Of a stretch of 64,000 bases of DNA, positions 9,036-17,329 are shown piece by piece. The stretch spans positions 1 to 64,000 of the forward strand of contig JAQWZF010000002.1 of NCBI GenBank assembly GCA_029253585.1, in the 5' to 3' direction. Within the stretch, counting starts at the first letter, position 1, and every line of letters starts with the position of its first letter. Under the pieces are notes generated by a model. It had not been told where the DNA came from, did not search any database, and saw only the letters and a program-made list of their open reading frames with translations. Source of the DNA: Gammaproteobacteria bacterium (lineage in GTDB: Bacteria > Pseudomonadota > Gammaproteobacteria > Pseudomonadales > Pseudohongiellaceae). A program made the translations under genes and the position numbers.

Positions 9036-10415
9036 ATGTCAAAAAATAAAATCGCATTCGTCTGCACAGACTGCGGCACCGAGCATGGCCAGTGGCAGGG
9101 GCAATGTGCCTCCTGTAAGGCATGGAATACTCTGTCGCAGATTAATCTGGGCAATGCCGGCAGTAGCTCCCCAGTAACCAAGGCCGATTTCCGCAAGCAG
9201 GGTTATTCCGGCGAAAAATCCAATGTGCAGAATCTTTCCGATATCGATCTAGAGGCGCTTCCTCGATTTAGCAGCACTATCGACGAGATGGATCGAGTTC
9301 TGGGTGGCGGTCTCGTGCCCGGTTCCGCGATCCTGATAGGTGGCAACCCCGGCGCGGGAAAGAGTACGTTACTGCTTCAGATCATGTGTCTGTTAGCGGA
9401 CTCGGGAGAGCCGGCGCTGTATGTAACCGGCGAAGAGTCTCTACAGCAGGTAGGCATGCGCGCGAAGCGCCTGAACCTGCCCGAGAAGAATCTGAAGATG
9501 CTGGCCGAGACCAATGTCGAGGAGATCTGCAAGGCGGCACAGGAACATCGACCGCAGCTATTGGTAGTGGATTCGATTCAGGTCATGCACAGCGGCGATG
9601 TGGCATCGGCGCCTGGCAGTGTTTCTCAGGTGAGAGAATGCGCCGCCTATCTGATTCAGTATGCGAAGCAAACAAACACGGTTCTGTTTCTCGTTGGCCA
9701 TGTCACCAAGGAAGGAAACCTCGCTGGCCCGAAAGTGTTAGAGCACATGATCGATTGCTTCATCATGCTAGAGGGCGGCAACGACAGCAAATATAGAATC
9801 CTCCGTGGGCAGAAGAATCGCTTCGGTGCGGTGAACGAGTTGGGTGTGTTCGCCATGACCGAGACCGGCCTGAAAGAGGTGAAGAATCCCTCGGCGATTT
9901 TTCTCGCGCGAACCGAGGAAGATACACCTGGCTCGATAGTGATGGTGTTATGGGAAGGGACCCGGCCTCTTTTAGTTGAGATACAGGCGCTGGTCGATGG
10001 CAGTCAACTGGGCAACCCGCGCCGCGTGGCCGTCGGCCTGGAGCAGAATCGTCTGGCTATGCTGCTTGCCGTGCTACATCGCCATGGCGGGCTGTATATG
10101 GCGGATCAGGATGTCTTCGTGAACGTGGTAGGCGGCGTCAAGGTTACCGAGACCAGCGCCGACCTCGCGCTGCTGCTTGCCATCGTCTCAAGCTTTCAGG
10201 ACAAATCGCTGCCTAAAGACCTGGTCGTTTTCGGCGAGGTTGGGCTTGCCGGAGAGATTCGACCGGTGCCCGGTGGGCAGGAGCGCCTGCAAGAGGCGGC
10301 GAAACACGGCTTCACAAGAGCCATCGTACCCAAGGCGAACGCACCGAAGAATAAGATCGCCGGCCTCGAAGTGATTGGTGTCAGCAAGATCGCACAAGCC
10401 CTCGAAGCGATCTAG
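9036..10415 (+). CDS. radA: DNA repair protein RadA
   Basis: This is a RecA-related ATPase (459 residues) that drives branch migration in recombination. It opens with a four-Cys zinc ribbon CTDCG...CASC. A RecA-like core follows with Walker A GGNPGAGKST near residue 105 and the RadA-specific KNRFG motif near 250. The Lon-protease-like C-terminal domain (about 270-459) carries the GEVGLAGEIRPV stretch. It starts 71 bases after alr in the same direction and ends seven bases from a convergent MFS gene, with no terminator seen between them. Confidence 0.96.
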   Translation: MSKNKIAFVCTDCGTEHGQWQGQCASCKAWNTLSQINLGNAGSSSPVTKADFRKQGYSGEKSNVQNLSDIDLEALPRFSSTIDEMDRVLGGGLVPGSAILIGGNPGAGKSTLLLQIMCLLADSGEPALYVTGEESLQQVGMRAKRLNLPEKNLKMLAETNVEEICKAAQEHRPQLLVVDSIQVMHSGDVASAPGSVSQVRECAAYLIQYAKQTNTVLFLVGHVTKEGNLAGPKVLEHMIDCFIMLEGGNDSKYRILRGQKNRFGAVNELGVFAMTETGLKEVKNPSAIFLARTEEDTPGSIVMVLWEGTRPLLVEIQALVDGSQLGNPRRVAVGLEQNRLAMLLAVLHRHGGLYMADQDVFVNVVGGVKVTETSADLALLLAIVSSFQDKSLPKDLVVFGEVGLAGEIRPVPGGQERLQEAAKHGFTRAIVPKANAPKNKIAGLEVIGVSKIAQALEAI

Positions 10416-10421
10416 CCTGCG

Positions 10422-11777
10422 CTAGCCAGGCGCTCTATCGAAATCGGCTCTGATCGTGCGGGCAGCTAGATAGTAGTGCAGGGCGCACCAGCAATTCACC
10501 ATTACCGTAACCGACATCGCATAGCGCAGGGCATCAGTCCCGAGGCTCGGTGTCAGATAGTCGCTAACGAAGCCGGTGAGCATTGGGCCCAGCCCCAGAC
10601 CAATCAAATTCAACATGAACAATAAGATTGCCGATGCCATCGCACGCATGCGAATGCCGACAAGAAAATGTGTCGATGCGATGCAGGGTGCGAGATACCA
10701 GCCGCCGAAGAAGACAGGCAGCAGATAGGAGAACGCCGCCGTCACGCCGGTAGGCATAACCAGAAAGGTAATCAAGGCGAAGGGTATGGCCAGTACCGTG
10801 GAGATAAAGGGAATCCATACATACCAGGTCTTGTCGCCGGTCTTGTTGCTGATGCGATCTGACATCCAGCCCCCGAAGAAGGTGCCTGCCAGGCCGCCTA
10901 TGCCGGCAATCAGGCCGTAGTACCAGCCTACATCGATGATGGGCATGTCGTGTACGCGGCCGAGAAATAGCGGCATGAAATTACCCACACCGTAGGTGAC
11001 GAAGGCATGTAGCGCACAGGCAAAGGAGAGATGGCGAAAAGATTTTCTTTCCCAGAGGAAGCTCAGAACGCGCAAGAAACCGGGGGGCGCCACATCTTTT
11101 CGTGACTCGGCCATGCCTCTTGGTGGCTCTTTGATGACGAACCTGACCAGTGCGGCTAGAAAGATGCCCGGTATGGCAACCACAACAAACGCCGTGCGCC
11201 AGTCGAAGTATCTGACTAGGTAGGCACCGCCTACGGTGCCAACCAGGATTCCGCCATAGACACCCAGAGAGTAGATAGACAGGGCCGTGGCTCTCTGGTG
11301 CGCTGGAAAAATATCCGAGACGATGGAATGCGCGGGAGGCGAACCGCCGGCTTCACCCACGCCCACGCCGAAGCGAGCCATAAACAGCTGTGCAAAGTTT
11401 TGTGCGGCGCCACATACTGCCGTCATTACGCTCCATATGGTAATTGATATAGCAATAATGTTGCGACGGTTGCTGATATCTGCAAGTCGTGCAATTGGAA
11501 TACCTAGGGTTGTGTAGATCAGGGCGAAGGCCAGGCCTGATAACATGCCAAACTGACCGTCGCTGATCTGCAGGTCTTCGATAATGTACTGCGCGAGAAC
11601 ATTGATGACCTGCCTGTCTACGAAATTAGAGACATAGGCAGCGGTTAGGATCCCAAGAACCAGATAGCGGTAGTAGGGGTTCTGATAGGCCTTGGCAGCC
11701 GCCGTTAGCTGTGGTGATGCATGGGTTTCGTTGCTTGCCGTAGAGTCTGTAGAGTCATTTTCGGTGTTCGCAGTCAT
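10422..11777 (-). CDS. MFS transporter, spinster-like
   Basis: A 451-residue major facilitator with about twelve membrane segments after a polar N-terminal region of about 35 residues. The segment after TM1 carries NFVDRQVINVLAQ, and the TM2-TM3 loop has GIPIARLAD, both typical of the spinster-like MFS group that includes bacterial transporters of organic anions and lipids. A second-half loop GGWMSDRIS matches the repeated MFS loop motif. The neighbouring minus-strand gene is a secreted M20 peptidase 102 bases upstream, so import of a peptide or folate-like product is possible. The substrate cannot be read from the sequence. Confidence 0.85.
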   Translation of the reverse strand: MTANTENDSTDSTASNETHASPQLTAAAKAYQNPYYRYLVLGILTAAYVSNFVDRQVINVLAQYIIEDLQISDGQFGMLSGLAFALIYTTLGIPIARLADISNRRNIIAISITIWSVMTAVCGAAQNFAQLFMARFGVGVGEAGGSPPAHSIVSDIFPAHQRATALSIYSLGVYGGILVGTVGGAYLVRYFDWRTAFVVVAIPGIFLAALVRFVIKEPPRGMAESRKDVAPPGFLRVLSFLWERKSFRHLSFACALHAFVTYGVGNFMPLFLGRVHDMPIIDVGWYYGLIAGIGGLAGTFFGGWMSDRISNKTGDKTWYVWIPFISTVLAIPFALITFLVMPTGVTAAFSYLLPVFFGGWYLAPCIASTHFLVGIRMRAMASAILLFMLNLIGLGLGPMLTGFVSDYLTPSLGTDALRYAMSVTVMVNCWCALHYYLAARTIRADFDRAPG

Positions 11778-11879
11778 TCGCTGTCCTCAGAGTTATTATT
11801 TTTCATCAAGCAATTATTATTCTGACCTGCGTCAGTGCGCATTGATCGCCAAGTCTCTGATCTAGCTGCATAAGAACAC

Positions 11880-13172
11880 TTATTCTGCTGCCAGTCTACG
11901 GATAAGTACCGCGCTCAGTTTTGCGCGCTCGACCAGCGAGCTAACCCTGCCTTGCTCCCTGTTAGAGTGAGCGCCGGTGCCCGCGCTGCCTAGGGAATCC
12001 AGGGTAGGCAGGCCGACTGACTGCGTCAGCGAGCCATCGGTTCCCCCGCCAGAATCACCAACGCCTAGCTCCTGTCCCAGGAGGCGACCGATGGCGATGG
12101 TCTTGTTGAGTAGGTAATCCGATTCTGGCGTAGCTATCTTTGCGGGGCGATGGAGATTGGTCCAGCTCTCGGTAGTGAGTTCTCCCGAATCTACCGGATA
12201 GCTGTAGACATTGCCGAATATTTCTTCGAACTGCGCCACGGCATCAGCGCCTTGTTCCGCCTCTGGGTAACGCAGGTCGATCAGTGCCTCTGCACAGGGT
12301 GCGATAGTATTTCGCGCTTCGCCGCCGCTGATCACGCCCACGTTAACCGTGACTCCGGTCTCGTAGTCGGTAATGTTTTCTATCTGTACGATCTTGTAGG
12401 CAAGCTCTTTGATGGCCGAGCGGCCTTGCTCGTGGGCACCCCCGGCGTGGGATGCCTTACCATGTACTACGAAGCGTGCCTGACCCAGGCCCTTGCGTTC
12501 ACGAGTCAGTCGATTGTTGCCAGACGACTCATAGACCAGCCCCCAGTCATGGGTAGCGGCCTGTTCTTCCAGATATTTACGCGAAGAGAGTGAACCTATC
12601 TCCTCATCGCTATTAAGGAGCACGCTAATAGACTTGTCTTTTAGCTGACCGGCTTCGTTGAGTGCCTTAAGGGCATAGAGCATGACTACCAAGCCACCCT
12701 TCATATCGGAGACGCCGGGCCCGGACATCGTATCGCCCTCGTGGCTAAACTCCTGAAAGGGGCTGTCCGGTGGAAACACTGTGTCGAGATGGCCCATCAT
12801 CAGAAGCCGCGATCCACTGCCGCTCTTGCTTGCCAGGACATGATCAGCGACATCGATATTGTAGTCACTGCCCGGGCAGCTAGGCATCTCGATGACTTCC
12901 CCCGGCATTGTCGAGATAGAAAAACCAAGTTGTCGCAGCTCCGTGCTGAATATCGAAGCGAGCTCATCCACTCCGGTTTTGTTAAGACTGCCGGAGTTGA
13001 TGTTGGTAATACGCTCTAGCAAGTCGAGCATATTGTCTTCCTGAGAGTCCAGCCAACTTGTTAACTCGAGTTCTTCCGAATCGAGTGACGGCTCGACGGT
13101 GTCTTGTGCGTGGGCAGAGAGCGTGCAGAAGAATACGCTGATCAGCAGTAGAGAAAAATTGTTTAGTTTCAT
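11880..13172 (-). CDS. secreted M20 metallopeptidase, glutamate carboxypeptidase-like
   Basis: This is a 430-residue zinc peptidase with a Sec signal peptide (about 1-22, ending SAHAQ). Metal and catalytic motifs of the M20/CPG2 family are complete: MGHLDTVFP (His ligand and Asp), GVSDMKGG (bridging Asp), NSDEEIGS (catalytic Glu and Glu ligand) and GAHSNRE (C-terminal His). The dimerisation insert lies about 215-330. It probably removes C-terminal residues such as glutamate from peptides or folates in the periplasm. It stands just upstream of the MFS gene in the same direction, which hints at hydrolysis followed by uptake. Confidence 0.88.
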   Translation of the reverse strand: MKLNNFSLLLISVFFCTLSAHAQDTVEPSLDSEELELTSWLDSQEDNMLDLLERITNINSGSLNKTGVDELASIFSTELRQLGFSISTMPGEVIEMPSCPGSDYNIDVADHVLASKSGSGSRLLMMGHLDTVFPPDSPFQEFSHEGDTMSGPGVSDMKGGLVVMLYALKALNEAGQLKDKSISVLLNSDEEIGSLSSRKYLEEQAATHDWGLVYESSGNNRLTRERKGLGQARFVVHGKASHAGGAHEQGRSAIKELAYKIVQIENITDYETGVTVNVGVISGGEARNTIAPCAEALIDLRYPEAEQGADAVAQFEEIFGNVYSYPVDSGELTTESWTNLHRPAKIATPESDYLLNKTIAIGRLLGQELGVGDSGGGTDGSLTQSVGLPTLDSLGSAGTGAHSNREQGRVSSLVERAKLSAVLIRRLAAE

Positions 13173-13199
13173 TGCGTTTGTCTCGTCTAGATTGCCTGG

Positions 13200-13422
13200 T
13201 TATTCAGTCGTCTTAATGCCGCGTCCTTTCTCTTTCGCAGAGGGTCGCAGCACTGTGGCCTCGGTGATCGCTCGCTGCGGTTCTCTTCTCGAGAGACCGC
13301 CGCCTCGTTTTGGATAGACCTCAGTCATCACCGAGTTGTTGATTCGGAGCTCGATAATGGCGAAAAACGGTGCCCATGGCAGCGAGCAAGTAAAGTAACA
13401 CGCCTAGGCAGAACCTTGCCAT
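13200..13422 (-). pseudogene. small single-span membrane protein, frameshifted
   Basis: On the minus strand ATG at 13422 begins MARFCLGVLLYLLAAMGTVF, a clear hydrophobic segment. That frame ends after 33 codons. Removing one base from the T5 run (13363-13367 on the plus strand) joins it to a second open frame, IIELRINNSVMTEVYPKRGG onward, which ends in TAA at 13200-13202. The repaired product has about 73 residues: one membrane span and a basic tail rich in Lys and Arg. I do not recognise the family. The region is 223 bases, which is 3n+1 and agrees with one extra base. It could be a real frameshift, a sequencing error, or chance. Confidence 0.45.
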
Positions 13423-13542
13423 AATCCGTTGCCTGGCCTGCTGTGGGCTGCTAGGGGCTGAGTAGGAAGTTGATGCGGCGGCCGGAAATTATTTCGGCGA
13501 ATATCCAGAGTCGTGCCGGGCTGTTAAGAGGTTTTGAGATAC

Positions 13543-13557
13543 CCTATCCTATCCTAT
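13543..13557 (+). repeat. (CCTAT)x3 tandem repeat in a possible promoter spacer
   Basis: Three perfect CCTAT units lie between TTGAGA (13534-13539) and TATGCT (13555-13560), upstream of the ABC transporter genes. Gain or loss of a unit would change the -35/-10 spacing by five bases. The promoter itself is weak, with a 15-base spacer. Confidence 0.45.
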
Positions 13558-13602
13558 GCTTGTGTTGTAATTGGCTGTGACAGTGTTCATACTCATTCGC
13601 CC

Positions 13603-14541
13603 ATGAAAAGTGACGAAAATCCAATACTACGCATCACCGCTTTGAATAAATTTTATTCCGGCGGCTTTCAAGCGCTCAAAGATATCAATCTGCAGATCGA
13701 GAGAGGCGAGATACTCGCCTTACTCGGTCCCAATGGCGCGGGTAAGACGACATTGATCTCTGTGGTCTGCGGCATAGTAAACCCTAGCTCCGGCTCGGTG
13801 AGTGTCGACGGTTTCGACATCATCAAAGACTTTCGCAAGACTCGGTCTATCATCGGCCTGGTCCCGCAGGAACTCACAACCGATTCGTTTGAAACTGTCT
13901 TCAATACGGTCTCATTCAGTCGTGGGCTGTTCGGCAAACCGCCCAGTCCGAGTCACATCGAGAAGGTCCTGCGTTCGCTGTCTCTATGGGACAAGAAAGA
14001 CAACATGATCATGACGCTGTCCGGCGGCATGAAGCGCCGGGTGTTAATCGCCAAGGCGCTCTCACACGAACCCACGGTATTATTTCTCGATGAGCCCACC
14101 GCCGGCGTAGATGTCTCCCTTCGAAAAGACATGTGGCAGATCGTGCGCGAACTCAAAGAAGAGGGCGTTACAATAATTCTTACCACGCATTACATCGAAG
14201 AGGCGGAAGAGATCGCCGATAGGGTTGGAGTCATCAACAATGGCGAGATCATCTTGATCGAAGAAAAAGACAAGCTGATGGAGAAGCTTGGTAAGAAGCA
14301 GTTGATTCTTGACCTGCGCGATAGTCTCGCGTCGGTGCCGGATAGTATGGCCGACTACAATCTAGAGCTTAGTGAAGACGGCATGCAACTGACCTATACC
14401 TTCAATACCCAGAGGGATCGTACAGGCATCACCGCATTGATCGATGATCTCAAGTTAGCCGATATTGCATTTCGTGATCTGAATACAACGCAGAGTTCGC
14501 TGGAAGATATTTTCGTTAATCTGGTCGAGGAGTCGTCATGA
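13603..14541 (+). CDS. ABC transporter ATP-binding protein, YadG-like
   Basis: This is a 312-residue ABC ATPase for an ABC-2 type exporter. It has Walker [10 protein letters not shown] (near residue 45), signature LSGGMKRR (near 140), Walker B VLFLDEPT and the switch His in TTHYIEEAE. After about residue 225 there is a C-terminal regulatory extension typical of DrrA/YadG-type subunits. The ATG at 13603 is preferred; an in-frame TTG at 13534 would add 23 residues without resemblance to the family. The stop overlaps the start of the permease (ATGA), so the two are translationally coupled. The substrate is unknown. Confidence 0.9.
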   Translation: MKSDENPILRITALNKFYSGGFQALKDINLQIERGEILALLGPNGAGKTTLISVVCGIVNPSSGSVSVDGFDIIKDFRKTRSIIGLVPQELTTDSFETVFNTVSFSRGLFGKPPSPSHIEKVLRSLSLWDKKDNMIMTLSGGMKRRVLIAKALSHEPTVLFLDEPTAGVDVSLRKDMWQIVRELKEEGVTIILTTHYIEEAEEIADRVGVINNGEIILIEEKDKLMEKLGKKQLILDLRDSLASVPDSMADYNLELSEDGMQLTYTFNTQRDRTGITALIDDLKLADIAFRDLNTTQSSLEDIFVNLVEESS

Positions 14542-15299
14542 ATATTTATGGCATTATGGCGATCTACAAATTTGAGATGGCGCGCACCAGACGCACTCTG
14601 GTGCAGAGTATCGTGGCACCAGTAATTACAACGTCCCTTTATTTTATCGTCTTCGGTGCCGCCATCGGGTCGCGCATCGATCAGGTTGACGGCATTAGCT
14701 ATGGTGCTTTCATCGTGCCAGGTCTGATTATGCTAAACCTGCTGACCAATAGTATCTCGAATGCATCCTTTGGAATCTACTTTCCAAAGTTTGTCGGCAC
14801 CGTCTACGAGATGCTGTCCGCCCCAGTGTCTACCCTCGAAGTAATATTAGGCTATGTGGGTGCAGCCGCCTCTAAGGCTGTCATACTCGGAATAATCATT
14901 CTGATTACAGCGGGTTTCTTTATCGACCTACAGATAGCTCACCCGGTAATGATGATGGTGTTCATTCTGCTTACCGCACTGTCGTTTAGCCTGTTTGGGT
15001 TTATCCTGGGTATCTGGGCAGATAACTTTGAGAAGTTGTCGGTAGTGCCTACGCTGCTCGTCACGCCGTTGGTGTTTCTGGGTGGCAGTTTCTATTCCAC
15101 CGACATGCTGCCGGAACCCTGGCAGACGGTCTCCCATTTTAATCCGGTGTTGTATTTGGTAAGTGGCTTGCGCTGGAGTTTCTATGAGATCTCTGAGGTT
15201 AGCGTGATGCTGTCTCTGGCGAGCATTCTTATCTTTATGTTTTCCTGCCTGGCAGTGGTCTACTATCTATTCAAGACCGGCTATAAATTGCGCAGTTAG
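14538..15299 (+). CDS. ABC-2 type permease, YadH-like
   Basis: This is a 253-residue inner-membrane permease with six predicted spans, starting after the amphipathic stretch [18 protein letters not shown]. The conserved ABC-2 segment [17 protein letters not shown] near residue 180 precedes [13 protein letters not shown]. It overlaps the ATPase gene by four bases and forms an exporter with it, similar in architecture to E. coli YadGH. The substrate cannot be told. Its last 33 bases also lie under the tail of a MORN-repeat remnant on the opposite strand. Confidence 0.9.
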   Translation: MNIYGIMAIYKFEMARTRRTLVQSIVAPVITTSLYFIVFGAAIGSRIDQVDGISYGAFIVPGLIMLNLLTNSISNASFGIYFPKFVGTVYEMLSAPVSTLEVILGYVGAAASKAVILGIIILITAGFFIDLQIAHPVMMMVFILLTALSFSLFGFILGIWADNFEKLSVVPTLLVTPLVFLGGSFYSTDMLPEPWQTVSHFNPVLYLVSGLRWSFYEISEVSVMLSLASILIFMFSCLAVVYYLFKTGYKLRS

Positions 15300-15596
15300 T
15301 TGAGGCGCTGGCCGCCACGAAATTCCATCGCCTGCGTATTGCCCCTGGCCACTAATCTGATCGTTCTGGAAGCCGCCTGTAAAGCGGTTACCGTTCACAA
15401 AGTAGAAAGTGCCCTGGCCGTTCATCTGGTCATTCTGCCATTGCCTCTCATAGCGCTCACCATTGGCCCATTCTTTCTCGCCGCGGCCATGCTGCTTACC
15501 ATCGCGCCACTGCCCCGTATAAGTATTGCCGTTGGTCCAATCGAAAGTGCCCTGACCGTGGCGGTTGTCATTACTAAACTGGCCTTCGTACTGCCA
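15267..15596 (-). pseudogene. MORN-repeat protein fragment
   Basis: The minus frame running down from 15596 encodes tandem MORN repeats of the form Y-x-G-x-(F/W)-x-(N/D)-x-x-x-x-G-x-G: YEGQFSNDNRHGQGTF, YTGQWRDGKQHGRGEKEW, YERQWQNDQMNGQGTF, then FTGGFQNDQISGQGQY. It begins abruptly after an in-frame TAA (15597-15599). It has no plausible start codon and runs on to TAG at 15267, antisense to the end of the ABC permease. MORN proteins are often membrane-associated and may bind lipids. This is best read as the C-terminal remnant of a degraded gene. The plus strand here is open by reflection of the repeats and is not a gene. Confidence 0.7.
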
Positions 15597-15880
15597 TTAG
15601 TGACAGGGATACCTTGCCGCTATTCCATTTGTAGTGCTTAGACGACGCAGTACTGTGCTTGGTTACAATTATATTTTCGAGAGGGAGTGCAGTGGAAACC
15701 GATGCCGGTCTCATCTTGGTAGATACAGCTGCCGGGTTGGGAGGCGAAAGCGTCCTCTAAGAGATGTCTATCTGCAATCGTGAGAGTATGCTGTCAATGG
15801 CACTCTGTCGGATTGGAGGTCGATGATTTTTAGCGGCGCTAGTTGCTTTAGATAGGCTTAGGCTGGAGTTGAAATCGCAA

Positions 15881-16558
15881 ATGATCAACATGGATTTTTC
15901 AAAGAGAGTTGTTGTAGATGGCAACACCCAGAATAGGGTGGCCAGCCCCAAGCCAGGTGTATGGCGCAAGCCGTTGGCTCGAGAAGACGCCGAGCGTGGA
16001 CATGCAACCAGCTTGGTGCGCTATGACCCTGGCGCGAAGTTTTCATCCCATGGCCATCCGTTAGGCGAAGAAATACTGGTGCTATCTGGCACCTTCTCCG
16101 ATGAGAGTGGTGACTATGGTGCCGGCACCTATTTCAGAAACCCGGAGGGCTTTACTCACTCTCCCTTCAGCGAGCAAGGCTGCGAGATACTCGTTAAGCT
16201 GCATCAGTTTTCAGCAAACGATGATAGCCACGTCTGCATCGATTTTAAAACCGCTGATTGGTCGCCGGGGCAGGGAAACCTTAAGGTGTTGCCACTACAC
16301 CAGTTTGAATCATAATCTGTCGCGCTCGTGTATTGGCCAAAGGGTGAAAAGTTTCACCGACATGTGCATCCGGGTGGTGAGGAAATCTATGTTATCAGTG
16401 GTGAGTTCATCGATGAGCATGGACGCTATCCTGCCGCTACCTGGATACGCAGCTCGCATATGAGTATGCTCACACCTTATGTCGAAGAAGAGACGCTATT
16501 CTGGGTGAAGGTTGGGCACCTGCCTGTGCAGGAACCAGGGACAGGCGAACCGAAATGA
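15881..16558 (+). pseudogene. double-cupin (ChrR C-terminal-like) protein, split by TAA
   Basis: One continuous frame of 226 codons is interrupted only by TAA at 16313-16315. The first half has cupin motifs YDPGAKFSSHGHPLGEEILV and a GTYFRNPEG turn. The second half repeats the fold with YWPKGEKFHRHVHPGGEEIY. Both keep the His-x-His...Glu metal pattern. The layout matches the duplicated cupin region of ChrR-type proteins, but the N-terminal zinc anti-sigma domain is absent and no sigma factor gene is adjacent. CAA to TAA (Gln) would explain the stop by one transition. ATG at 15881 is chosen; a TTG at 15869 is an alternative. The halves might still be made separately. Confidence 0.75.
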
Positions 16559-16613
16559 TCTGACGGGGAAGCAGGCTCTCTGGCCGGCCGTGGTATTTGC
16601 AGTAGGACGCCAA

Positions 16614-16928
16614 CTACTGCTTGAACCAGAACTCAATCTCACAGGTATCTTCACGAAATTCGGCGCTGTGTTCTTTCTCGGCGGGAACGTGGTACCACTG
16701 TCCGGTGGGAATGGTCACTGTTTGTCCATCCATGGTAAGCAATAGTTCCCACTTGGTTATCACGCCGACGTTGTCGGTGTCGTGACGGTGAGGTTCGATA
16801 ATGGTGCCGGCGGGGTAGGTGGCGAATAGCACATCACAATTGTGAGCCTGCAATTTTCTCGCATCAAACTGGCCACTGAATTTGGGTAGATCGCAGATCT
16901 GCTCGGGATAGTAGTTGGACAGCGCCAT
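16614..16928 (-). CDS. small single-domain cupin
   Basis: This 104-residue cytoplasmic protein forms one cupin barrel. Motif 1 is PAGTIIEPHRHDTDNVGVI, with two His as likely metal ligands, and motif 2 is PTGQWYHVPAEKEHSAEF. The ATG at 16928 follows CGGAGAA at good spacing; the longer open frame upstream lacks a ribosome site. Convergent with the double-cupin pseudogene, 55 bases away. The function is unknown; such proteins may bind small ligands or isomerise sugars. Confidence 0.8.
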   Translation of the reverse strand: MALSNYYPEQICDLPKFSGQFDARKLQAHNCDVLFATYPAGTIIEPHRHDTDNVGVITKWELLLTMDGQTVTIPTGQWYHVPAEKEHSAEFREDTCEIEFWFKQ

Positions 16929-17231
16929 TGGGATTCTCCGTAGCTTAGAAGTTAAGTGTGCCTGAGAAGTGACGGTACTCCGAGGCAGTTGGGATAAATA
17001 TAGCAGCTTTAAGGAAGTAAAGTAGCGCATCAATATAGACAGCCGCACTGTTAAAAACGGAGCTGCAGGAAAGTTGAAGAAGAGTTAAGATCAGCGCCAT
17101 AGCCTTGACTTTAGAGGGCTGTGAGTCAGATCGGAGGGTGTTTTGCTTAGTCGAAATGGTAATAATATGTGCCATGGCGTTCAATACCCTAATCCAATGT
17201 TGTACTCTTAGTGCGTTAACATAGATAATTT

Positions 17232-17258
17232 TTGACGTGGCTGTTGTCGCTCTATTTT
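17232..17258 (+). promoter_or_regulatory. possible promoter of the amine-oxidase cluster
   Basis: TTGACG (17232-17237) and TATTTT (17253-17258) are 15 bases apart, shorter than ideal. They are the best candidate in the 401-base gap 16929-17329, which otherwise shows no gene or strong hairpin. An antisense 79-codon open stretch there has no ribosome site and no family resemblance. Confidence 0.3.
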
Positions 17259-17329
17259 AACCCCGTTGAGGTCTGCTATGCAGGCTGGTTGGGTAAAGCT
17301 CGAAATCGATTTAATCTCCGGAGGTAGGC

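Noticed and set aside
15300-15641. Open hydrophobic plus-strand frame of 113 codons
   Set aside because: It is the reverse reading of the MORN repeats on the minus strand; it has no ribosome site and no family likeness.
15638-15793. Cys-rich minus-strand open stretch upstream of the MORN fragment
   Set aside because: It has no start codon, is only 51 codons long and is bounded by stops; it may be debris of the same decayed gene but cannot be supported as one.
16945-17184. Antisense open frame before the amine oxidase
   Set aside because: No ribosome site, low-complexity composition and no recognisable domain.
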